A stretch of 64,000 bases of DNA from Candidatus Melainabacteria bacterium. GTDB lineage: Bacteria > Cyanobacteriota > Vampirovibrionia > Obscuribacterales > Obscuribacteraceae. The translations under genes were made by a program, and so were the position numbers. Below are positions 17,122 to 24,329 of this stretch, piece by piece. The stretch covers positions 62,001 through 126,000 of the forward strand of contig DAIDIP010000001.1 of NCBI GenBank assembly GCA_027451745.1. Direction: 5' to 3'. The first letter of the stretch is position 1, and each line of letters starts with the position of its first letter. The notes beneath the pieces are model-generated. The model did no database searches. It saw nothing but the letters and a program-made list of their open reading frames with translations, and was not told the DNA's origin.

Positions 17122-18426
17122 ATGCCAGCAAAATCAATTCTGTGTCTGAATTTTACTAAAACGGAGCTTGCAAAGCTGCCGATTCCGAATGCGGGTTACG
17201 TAGTCCACCATGACACGACCGTTGAAGGACTTGTTCTTTTGGTCTATGCCACCGCAGCTAAGCGTTTTTACGTGTATAAGAAAGTAGATGGTAAACCTAC
17301 CCGCATTAGAATTGGTAAGTTTCCAGATATATCGGTCGAGCTGGCTCGCAAAGAAGCCCAGCAAATTTTGGGTGCGATTGCTCAAGGTGGGAGACCAATA
17401 TCGAAGAGCAGGAGAAAAGAACCCACGATACAGCTGGACGATCTTTTTAAGCGCTATATAACTGAATATGCTCAACACCATTGCACCACCTGGGAAGAAA
17501 CCGAAAAAAGTTTTCGGCGGTGTTTTCGCTCCTGGCTGTTGCGCGAAGTAAGCACAATCACACGTGCTGATATACAACAGCACATGAACGTGCTTGGGGA
17601 AGAGCGTGGCCAACATACGGCGAATCGCGCCTTCGATGATCTGCGCGCCGTGATCTCATGGGGCATTAAATATGATTACGTGACGGGCATTAATCCTTGT
17701 GTTGGCGTCATCAAATTCAAGACCCTTTCACGGGAGCGATTCATTCATCCTCAAGAATTTAGTAACTTTCTGACAAAGTTGCGCGAAAGTAAGAACATCG
17801 ATATTCGAGACTATACTTATTTGAGCCTGTTCACCGGTGCACGCCAAGCGAACGTTCTTGCAATGCGCTGGGATGAGATTGACTTTGATCTGTGTTTGTG
17901 GCGCATCCCAAAGACAAAGAACTCCAAATCTCACACAATACCACTTACGGTGGCAGCTATGGCGGTCTTGAACGAACGCAAAGAAAGGATTACTGAACCA
18001 TGGGTTTTTCCAAGCAAAACATCTGCAGTGGGTCATTTGGTTGAGCCGAAGATCGGCTGGCGCCAGCTACTAAAGGACGCACAGATAGAAGATTTGCGCA
18101 TGCACGACTTGCGGCGGACACTTGGTAGTTACATGGCAATGGGCAATCAGAGCCTACACATAATTGGCAAAGCGCTTGGGCACCAATCTCACACTTCGAC
18201 GCAAGTTTACGCCCGGCTTGCTCACGATCCAGTACGGCAAGCAATGGAAAAAGCCCAAGCAGATATGCTGCTGGCAGCAGGACTTGTGTCGCCTGCTGAT
18301 TTTATTAGCGCAATCGCTGGGCATGAACCTGCAGCTCGCCAACGCGCTCACGAGAAAATGTTCAAGCAAGAACAGCCTTCACCAGATACTAATGTCATAC
18401 TCAAAGAGGCAAGTGTTAAATACTAG
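17122..18426 (+). CDS. P4-type tyrosine integrase
   Basis: The 434-residue protein has the DUF4102 arm-binding domain (LVLLVYATAAKRFYVYKKVD, IRIGKFPDISVELARKEA), a SAM-like core-binding domain and a catalytic domain with Arg in TGARQANVLAMRW, His-Leu-Arg in MHDLRRTLGSYMA, His in ALGHQSHTSTQ and nucleophile Tyr in VYARL. Such integrases insert islands and conjugative elements into tRNA 3' ends, agreeing with the tRNA-Val fragment 300 bp upstream. All catalytic residues are present, so it is probably active. Confidence 0.95.
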   Translation: MPAKSILCLNFTKTELAKLPIPNAGYVVHHDTTVEGLVLLVYATAAKRFYVYKKVDGKPTRIRIGKFPDISVELARKEAQQILGAIAQGGRPISKSRRKEPTIQLDDLFKRYITEYAQHHCTTWEETEKSFRRCFRSWLLREVSTITRADIQQHMNVLGEERGQHTANRAFDDLRAVISWGIKYDYVTGINPCVGVIKFKTLSRERFIHPQEFSNFLTKLRESKNIDIRDYTYLSLFTGARQANVLAMRWDEIDFDLCLWRIPKTKNSKSHTIPLTVAAMAVLNERKERITEPWVFPSKTSAVGHLVEPKIGWRQLLKDAQIEDLRMHDLRRTLGSYMAMGNQSLHIIGKALGHQSHTSTQVYARLAHDPVRQAMEKAQADMLLAAGLVSPADFISAIAGHEPAARQRAHEKMFKQEQPSPDTNVILKEASVKY

Positions 18427-18553
18427 CGTAACCATAGAGTATTTCATGAAATTGCCAAAAAGCCATCTGGAAGTTAGGTCCCCGGCTTTTACGATCTCCC
18501 CACTTGTATGCAAATAGCCGTGCAATTTGTGGGTTTTCGCATATAATTGGGGA

Positions 18554-19372
18554 ATGAAAGAACTTGAACACTATTTAGATCAACAACTCATCCGTGGGCG
18601 TTTTCATTTCACCAGGAAAGAAGCCATAAAAACTCTTGCCCTAAACGCACGAGCGTTTGGTGACGCCGCAACCAGACTAATAAAGAAGAAGCAACTTGTC
18701 AGCCCTTGGCGTGGTTTTTATCTAATTCTTCGCCCGGAAGATCGTATTGCTGGAGCACCAGATCCGGTGCGCTGGATTGATCCACTCATGAAGTATCTCA
18801 AACTGGATTATCGCATTTCGCTGCTCCGCGCTGCTGCTTTCCATGGCTCTTCGCACCAAGCGGCTATGGTATTTCAGGTCATTGTTTCAAAACAATTGCG
18901 GGGATTTGATCTCGGTCGCCACAGGATACAGTTCATCTATCAGAGATCAGCGGCCTTTAGTTCAACTAATCAAGACGAGTGGCTTCAGAAACTTAAAAGT
19001 GATACAGGCTTTGCCAGAGTAGCAGGAGTCGAGCTTACACTTCTTGATTCAGCGCGGTACTTTCATAAAGTTGGTGGTATAAATAGCGTGGCTCAGATGG
19101 CCAATGATTTAGGTGGAAAGGCTGATGCGCGGAAACTGGCTAAGGCTGCCGCCTGCTATGAAAACTCTTCCGTGCGCCGCCTTGGTTATTTGCTTCAATA
19201 CTTCGGACATGAGCGGCAGGCCAAGGCGGTTTTGCCGTTAGTCAAAAAAGCCAAGTCCATGAAGCCGCTTGATCCGTCGGTTAGACTGCTGAATGAGGAC
19301 CTATCAAGTTTGCCAGAGGCAAATGCTACCTGGATGCTAACACTCAATGCGCTTGTGGAGATAGACGAATGA
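18554..19372 (+). CDS. AbiEi-family type IV antitoxin
   Basis: The protein of about 272 residues has an N-terminal winged helix (RGRFHFTRKEAIKTLALN) and the AbiEi body (SPWRGFYLILRPEDRIAG, LLRAAAFHGSSHQAAMVFQV, LTLLDSARYFHKVGGI). AbiEi proteins repress their own operon by binding inverted repeats and counter the AbiEii nucleotidyltransferase toxin. The ATG at 18554 is preferred; TATAAT at 18542-18547 leaves almost no leader. The toxin gene that should follow is cut to 35 codons (19369-19476), so this is an orphan antitoxin. Confidence 0.9.
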   Translation: MKELEHYLDQQLIRGRFHFTRKEAIKTLALNARAFGDAATRLIKKKQLVSPWRGFYLILRPEDRIAGAPDPVRWIDPLMKYLKLDYRISLLRAAAFHGSSHQAAMVFQVIVSKQLRGFDLGRHRIQFIYQRSAAFSSTNQDEWLQKLKSDTGFARVAGVELTLLDSARYFHKVGGINSVAQMANDLGGKADARKLAKAAACYENSSVRRLGYLLQYFGHERQAKAVLPLVKKAKSMKPLDPSVRLLNEDLSSLPEANATWMLTLNALVEIDE

Positions 19373-19476
19373 TACCAGCAGCTCATATACAAGAGTGGAG
19401 CCTGAAGGTAGCATGGCCAGCTGCAAGGCAGGTCGAACAGGATCGGATCATTTGCCGGACACTAGATGATCTCTAA
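19369..19476 (+). pseudogene. AbiEii toxin gene remnant, first 35 codons
   Basis: The frame starts with an ATGA overlap on the AbiEi stop and reads MIPAAHIQEWSLKVAWP, then RQVEQDRIICRTLDDL and a stop. This matches the conserved start of AbiEii toxins (MIP..I.EW...APW....QVEQDL.I.RAL). The nucleotidyltransferase domain is missing. The break coincides with the 3' end of the convergent gene at 19473, so insertion of that gene or a deletion removed the toxin. Confidence 0.8.
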
Positions 19477-20966
19477 CGCGTGATCACTTCGTACCGAGTC
19501 GCTCGTCCCTGTCCGATCCGCTGCACCAGCTTCAACTCAATAAATTTCTTAAGTTGGCGTTGGGTTTTTCTCTCATCGAATCCAGTAGCCTCTGCATATT
19601 CCGGCGCGGTTGTGATTAGTCTCGAAGTCAAATATCCCCAGCCGGTTTTTTCATCTTCATTCAGGGAGCCCAACGCTGATGGTTCAAGGGTTGTCGCGAC
19701 GCTTTCAGGGTTACTGAACAGATGAAGCACCAAATATGGTTCATGCAAACTGTACTTCGGTATGGGTAAACCAAAGGTTTGAGGAATTGACTTGAGCGTT
19801 TTCATTCCCAGTCCACGTTCTTCAGTTAGACCCATTTGTGAAAACACGTAGTGCAGTTGGGGGTTGCGACTGAGCGTTGGCGCAGTGAATGCATTTAACT
19901 GTGCAAGCGTAATTGGTGAAATTGGTGCGCCAGGGCTCATGACTTTGATATCGTCCGGCGAAATAATTAGTTGGCACTTTGCTCCCGTGATGTCGTAGTC
20001 TCTGTGAACGAGTGCATTGATGATGGGTTCGCGCAGTAGCTCGAAAGGAATTGCCGCTCTCTCAGTCCGTTTCATCCTCGAGCGACTAAGTATATTCGGC
20101 AGTCGGGTCTCCAGCCAATGTTCAACACCGTCAGGAATGAGAACCATAGGCCCGTCGAAGTCTTGTTTTTCAATTTCGCCGTTTGGGTAGTGAATGGTCG
20201 CGAGTAATCCTGCTTGGGGTAGCAGCACCCTCGGTTTTTTTGCAAACAACAAAATGCCATAGCCTGTTGGTACCGGTTTGCCATTCTGCTCTTTTACAAG
20301 TCCTTGCTGCAATAGGCGGTGATTAAACGGATGAGAATCTATAGGGTCCGTCAATTTTGCATCAGCTGCAAATCGCTGCAGTGCCTCGGTTGACAAATCT
20401 TCGAGTGATGTTGTGGGTTCGGACTTCTCGAATGACGTGAGGATAACCGGTTCTTCCCTTTCTTGAGCAGCCGCTTCCGCTCTCTGTAGGGCTTGGGCGA
20501 TAAATTTGGCGTTGATATCTCTGATTACTTTTTGCAGGTCGCGATCAAACATATGGACGGTTACGCCTTTGCTCTGGAGATAGGATATCCCTTTGCGATC
20601 TACCGTAGGGTCTGGGTCCTCGATTCCTACCCAAACTTCTTTGATCCTTGCTAGTATGATCCGCTCTGCACAAGGCAGCTTTCCTTCTCCGCGTGCACCT
20701 GGGGCGCAGGGCTCGAGCGTAGCAAAAAGCACAGAGCCATCGAGTTTGGCCTCTCTCTTTTTGCGTTCCAATAGCGTATACTCGGCATGATCACCCTCAC
20801 GCAATTCTCCTCGGTAGGCTGTTTCAATTGTGCCATCTGGCATATAGAGGACTGCTCCGACAGCTGGACTTGATTTTCCATCCTCCCGATCCTCATGGAT
20901 TGAATGTTTCATCTCCTCTATGGCTAGTTCCATAAGGTTTCGTGAGTTGTAGCTGGTTCTAGGCAT
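19473..20966 (-). CDS. Fused RibD-like deaminase / HATPase / winged-helix protein
   Basis: Residues 1-150 are a zinc-dependent deaminase of the RibD/dCMP type: His60-Ala-Glu62, TLEPC ending at Cys87, second zinc Cys99, then GIEDPDPTVDRKG. Residues about 195-300 resemble the middle of COG2865 (RecG-like, Schlafen-AlbA) regulators. Residues about 310-360 form an HATPase_c_4 fold (ELLREPIINALVHRDYD). The last 60 residues are a winged helix (TGFDERKTQRQLKKFIELK). The usual AlbA_2 domain seems replaced by the deaminase. A nucleotide-based defence or sensor role is inferred from the fusion and the AbiE neighbour. No ribosome site is evident; the start is the first ATG after the operator array. Confidence 0.85.
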   Translation of the reverse strand: MPRTSYNSRNLMELAIEEMKHSIHEDREDGKSSPAVGAVLYMPDGTIETAYRGELREGDHAEYTLLERKKREAKLDGSVLFATLEPCAPGARGEGKLPCAERIILARIKEVWVGIEDPDPTVDRKGISYLQSKGVTVHMFDRDLQKVIRDINAKFIAQALQRAEAAAQEREEPVILTSFEKSEPTTSLEDLSTEALQRFAADAKLTDPIDSHPFNHRLLQQGLVKEQNGKPVPTGYGILLFAKKPRVLLPQAGLLATIHYPNGEIEKQDFDGPMVLIPDGVEHWLETRLPNILSRSRMKRTERAAIPFELLREPIINALVHRDYDITGAKCQLIISPDDIKVMSPGAPISPITLAQLNAFTAPTLSRNPQLHYVFSQMGLTEERGLGMKTLKSIPQTFGLPIPKYSLHEPYLVLHLFSNPESVATTLEPSALGSLNEDEKTGWGYLTSRLITTAPEYAEATGFDERKTQRQLKKFIELKLVQRIGQGRATRYEVITR

Positions 20967-20983
20967 AAGTCTGTTCTATGAGT

Positions 20984-21112
20984 TGTCGGGATTTAATAAT
21001 TATGTCACAGTTTTGGAAGAATCCCGACACAATGTCGGGAAAAGTGTCGGGATTTAATCTTTGGTCCTAACTTTTTAAAGAATCCCGACACAATGTCGGG
21101 AAAAGTGTCGGG
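20984..21112 (-). promoter_or_regulatory. Operator array of CCCGACA / TGTCGGG half-sites
   Basis: Seven half-sites lie just upstream of the deaminase-HATPase gene: tgtcggg at 20984, 21033, 21045, 21094 and 21106, and cccgaca at 21023 and 21084. Two blocks, repeated exactly 61 bp apart, each hold an inverted pair (atcccgacac ... gtgtcgggat) with a third half-site inside. A minus-strand -10-like CATAAT lies between the block and the gene. The likely ligand is the winged-helix domain of the adjacent protein. The rest of the gap to 21389 shows nothing further. Confidence 0.75.
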
Positions 21113-21389
21113 ATTAATGGGCTTGTTGGAAAAAAATTTAAGAAGTTCGCCAAATACATTCCTTTCTGGAACTAACCACTGATTCTTATGTAACTGGAAT
21201 CCCGTTTTTGACGGTATCTTTCATCAGGCACAATGGCTGAAGCGTCTACGGAACGAGCGCTTTAGGTTTGGGCTTTATGTAATGGTCATGTAACTGGTTC
21301 ATTAAAACTATTAATCTTTGGATCGTACTAATCAAAAGTAAAATTGCAGGCCGTCCTGCAAAATTCGGGAGGCATGCTTAACCAGCGGA

Positions 21390-21629
21390 CTATAGTGCTT
21401 GCAGCCTGGATGCAATGAATGCATCTAAATCAGACTTTTTGTACTTTGCTAATCTGCCAATTTTATAAACTCGCACACTATACCTGCCGGTAGACTTCCA
21501 GATGGCGAGTGTCATTTCGGAGACGCCCAGATAAACCGCAGCTTCTTTGCGAGTCATCAGTTCAGATTCAAACCGTTGCAGTAGGTTGAATTCTGCTCTG
21601 CCATTTTGAATTGGATTAGTTGTGTTCAT
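21390..21629 (-). CDS. Excisionase-like helix-turn-helix protein (HTH_17), copy 2
   Basis: The 79-residue protein matches the one at 16261-16494 over most of its length, notably TRKEAAVYLGVSEMTLAIW and the identical YKIGRLAKYKKSDLDAFIAS. It is encoded on the opposite strand. ATG at 21629 aligns with the start of copy 1 and has AAAGGG nearby; an upstream start at 21665 is less likely. DNA identity between the copies is high at the 3' end, so the duplication looks recent. Confidence 0.85.
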   Translation of the reverse strand: MNTTNPIQNGRAEFNLLQRFESELMTRKEAAVYLGVSEMTLAIWKSTGRYSVRVYKIGRLAKYKKSDLDAFIASRLQAL

Positions 21630-21662
21630 TGTCAACATCCCTTTAGAACAATTGGTTGATAT

Positions 21663-21734
21663 CATTTAACCAACAACTTACAAAAGGGGATTCCAGTGAT
21701 ACATTCAGCCGCCGATTCAGAGATGGATTCAGAA
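21663..21734 (+). repeat. 75-bp repeat, copy 3
   Basis: This copy matches the reverse complement of 16085-16158 and, less well, 15836-15907. It points away from the excisionase-like gene at 21390-21629 in the same relative arrangement as copy 2 and its gene. It includes the start of the 91-codon frame at 21696. Confidence 0.65.
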
Positions 21735-21971
21735 TGTCGCCAGTCCACATTTGTATTTCGTCTGGCGAATGTCGCTATAAAACGGATTTTTCTTTTAGGT
21801 CTTTGTAATGATCTGAGAAGGAAAGCCACCATCAGCGGTGAAGGTCTGATCTTACTGCAATCGGATAATTTCATCTATGCGCATGTCCGTGTAAACATCC
21901 AGACCAAAGAGCCCGCGGCCGCGACTATTTTTAAGTATCTTGAAAATAGTTTCTATCTCTTTGACAGTTAG
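21696..21971 (+). CDS. Hypothetical protein, 91 aa, GTG start
   Basis: The frame starts at GTG, 6 bases after AAGGGG, and reads MIHSAADSEMDSECRQ followed by a basic hydrophobic segment (VAIKRIFLLGLCNDLRRK). It is divergent from the excisionase-like gene. The first 15 codons are shared, in frame, with the repeat at 16085-16158 (STEDSEIDSD) and partly with 15836-15907, but those copies lack a start codon. No family is recognised. It may be a small regulator paired with the excisionase, or chance. Confidence 0.4.
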   Translation: MIHSAADSEMDSECRQSTFVFRLANVAIKRIFLLGLCNDLRRKATISGEGLILLQSDNFIYAHVRVNIQTKEPAAATIFKYLENSFYLFDS

Positions 21972-22005
21972 AATTTTTCCTTGGCTGCCCATGATTATAA
22001 GATAG

Positions 22006-22041
22006 GTAGATGAAAAATTACTACTAATTCATTTCATCTAC
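22006..22041 (+). terminator. Stem-loop, possible terminator
   Basis: The arms gtagatgaaaaatta and taattcatttcatctac pair with a 2-base bulge around a short loop and are followed by ATTTTCT. It stands 35 bp after the 91-codon frame ending at 21971, on the correct strand for that frame. Confidence 0.4.
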
Positions 22042-22170
22042 ATTTTCTAGGCAAGCGTTAAAGGAACGAAAAAGCATCACGGGCTGGGAATTATAGTTCT
22101 AGCAGCGAGGAAGATAAAACAACCATTTTGTCTACCAGCGAACTTTATCTTTAACTTATCTGTAGCTCAG

Positions 22171-22833
22171 TTAAATTGGACTGGCGCTGCAACAAGGTTT
22201 GCCTTTAATTGCCTCCAAACCTTCTTTGATTATTACTGGAGTAAACAATAGTGCAGCAGTAGGATCTGCCCATTTCCAATGGAATAATGCATTCAATGCA
22301 AGACCAAGAAGTGTCGTGCCTGCCAACCAAGCGCATGTAACACTCTGAAATGCTTCTGCTTTCATTGCTTTACTATTAAGATCTTGAGCAGATTTATATT
22401 TTGCTCTGGCAAGTAGAGGCATAATAATCAATGCCGCAACTGTCAGAAATATACCTGGCCAGCTTGCTTTGGTTTGTTCCCCTAAACAAACAAGTTTGCG
22501 TGTAGCATCGAACCCTATATATGCAGCCAAAATTATAAGCAAAAATCCAACAGCTTGAGTGGCTTTTCGTTCCAGTTGTTCGTTCGCTTCAGTATTTTGT
22601 TCTTCAGACCAGAACCGCCAGCCAACAATTGCTGCGCTTGCCGTCTCAATAGCTGAATCTAGCCCGAAGCCGACCAAAGCTACCGAGCCAGAAAGATAAC
22701 CAAAAAATAGGGCGGCGACACCCTCGAATAAGTTCCAGCCCACTGTAAGTAACGCAAGCCGTTTAGCTCGTTGAATGCTTATACCACGGTTACGTTGATC
22801 GTCTTGATCGCAAGAGCGCTCGTGACAATTCAT
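22171..22833 (-). CDS. Cation transporter, CDF-like
   Basis: The 220-residue membrane protein has about five membrane spans and CDF-type metal-site segments: GFGLDSAIETASA near residue 55 in the second span and SKAMKAEAFQSVTCAWLA near residue 155. CDF proteins move Zn, Co or Cd out of the cytoplasm by proton exchange. The C-terminus ends GKPCCSASPI, a possible extra metal ligand. AGAAGGAGAAG precedes the start. It follows the CzcCBA genes on the same strand, as czcD-like genes often do. Confidence 0.85.
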   Translation of the reverse strand: MNCHERSCDQDDQRNRGISIQRAKRLALLTVGWNLFEGVAALFFGYLSGSVALVGFGLDSAIETASAAIVGWRFWSEEQNTEANEQLERKATQAVGFLLIILAAYIGFDATRKLVCLGEQTKASWPGIFLTVAALIIMPLLARAKYKSAQDLNSKAMKAEAFQSVTCAWLAGTTLLGLALNALFHWKWADPTAALLFTPVIIKEGLEAIKGKPCCSASPI

Positions 22834-22968
22834 AGTGATTCTTCTCCTTCTGGTAGCATCAAAGATAATTTTGCATCGGACGACATCTCATCTTTTTATA
22901 ACGGTAGCTTGAACTGCGCACTTTTGCTAAAGATATTGAGAGGATTTCATGCACTCCTTAATGCATTG

Positions 22969-24300
22969 TTATAACGGGTGCCCGATGGACTGTTCTAGGT
23001 CGGTAAGAGTTTGCTGATAGGTGCGTACTGCTTCAAAATATGCAACTTTTGTCTGAACATTTGCTTGCTGAGCAGCTAGCGTTGATGTGATGTCGCTTTG
23101 TCCGACCTCATAGGCACGCCGAGCCATGTGGGCTACAGTATTTGAAGATGGCAAAATCTTATCTTGAAAGTAACCAATACGTTCACGAGCTGCGACCATC
23201 TGCTGATAGGAAGCAATGACTTCTTCTGTCATCACGTTTTTAGTTGACTCAAGCTCCCTGGTTAATTGAATGCTCTGAGCATGTAAGCGTGCTCTTTCAC
23301 CCTGTTGCAAGTTAAACATGGGAACTTCCTGTGTGACTGCAACGTAGTAGCCCCGCGTGGCGTGTGTTCCCGGTCCAGTAGGGGGGTTTCCTGAATACGA
23401 GTAGCCTACATTTAAGTGCGGATTTGGAATAATGTTACCCTTCGCAATTCGCATATTGGCATTGTTGACAGCAATGCTTTGCTGAATGATTTTCACATCC
23501 AGTCTTGATTGCAATGCTTCCTTGATAACAGAGTCCAGAATTGGTAATTGCTCGTCGAAGTTTGGCAGCAGTTCATGTGTTTCTGCTTTCAGTCGAACTG
23601 TAGGTAATCTTGGTACTTCAATTGTGTCGTGATAGTCGCGGCCCATAAGCACGCTCAAGCGTTCTTTTGCTTGTAAGAGTCTGCGGTTGCTTTGCTTAAC
23701 GTCTGCTTCCGCTTGAAACATTGCCAGCTCTGCTCGCTTCACGTCGAGCGCAGCTACGTCGTCGGCGGCAAATCTTTTCTGAGCAGTGGACAAAACTTCT
23801 CCTGCTAGAGAACGTAATTCATCAAAAGCTTTGGTTGTCTCGGTTGCCATCACTACATCTAGATAAGCGCGCCTCACAGTGGCTCGAAGTAGCCATAAGT
23901 TGCGTTGGACTTCCAAGTCAGTCTGTTTGATTTGGGCTTTTGCTGATAACAGTCGAAATGCTAGTTTCCATGGCAGTTCGATAGGAATGGAGCCACCGAC
24001 CTGGTGTGTTAACTCAGCAGTATCATTTAGGACGAATACTGAGGGATTGGGCAATACGAGCGCTTGTGCATATAGTGCTTTGGTAATTCCGAGTTGTGTT
24101 CTTATTGTTGCTGCGCGCGGACTGTTTACCAGTGATGCGTCAAAGACCGCGGACAACGATATTGGTGGCAACGTCGAACCTGTCTGACTAGGCGGGTTCA
24201 AAAAAACTGAATTCGCAGACGTGGACATGACTGACGCAGAAGTCTGTGCCCATACCGTTAAGGCGACCATAATATTAACTGCTGTCTTTCGCAATTTCAT
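22969..24300 (-). CDS. czcC: CzcC-type outer-membrane efflux protein
   Basis: The 443-residue exported protein is a TolC/OMF family member: signal peptide to about residue 25, paired long helices (LDVVMATETTKAFDELRSLA and RYEVGQSDITS-type end) and LDVKRAELAMFQAEADVKQ in the middle. It forms the outer-membrane duct for the pump at 24330-27500. GTGGAG lies 8 bases before the start. It is third in the order czcB-czcA-czcC. Confidence 0.9.
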   Translation of the reverse strand: MKLRKTAVNIMVALTVWAQTSASVMSTSANSVFLNPPSQTGSTLPPISLSAVFDASLVNSPRAATIRTQLGITKALYAQALVLPNPSVFVLNDTAELTHQVGGSIPIELPWKLAFRLLSAKAQIKQTDLEVQRNLWLLRATVRRAYLDVVMATETTKAFDELRSLAGEVLSTAQKRFAADDVAALDVKRAELAMFQAEADVKQSNRRLLQAKERLSVLMGRDYHDTIEVPRLPTVRLKAETHELLPNFDEQLPILDSVIKEALQSRLDVKIIQQSIAVNNANMRIAKGNIIPNPHLNVGYSYSGNPPTGPGTHATRGYYVAVTQEVPMFNLQQGERARLHAQSIQLTRELESTKNVMTEEVIASYQQMVAARERIGYFQDKILPSSNTVAHMARRAYEVGQSDITSTLAAQQANVQTKVAYFEAVRTYQQTLTDLEQSIGHPL

Positions 24301-24329
24301 TAACCAACTCCACCAACAAATGTCTTTGA

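Noticed and set aside
21021-21112. Possible CRISPR repeats
   Set aside because: Only two units of about 32 bp, internally palindromic, with no spacer series or cas gene; an operator array explains them better.
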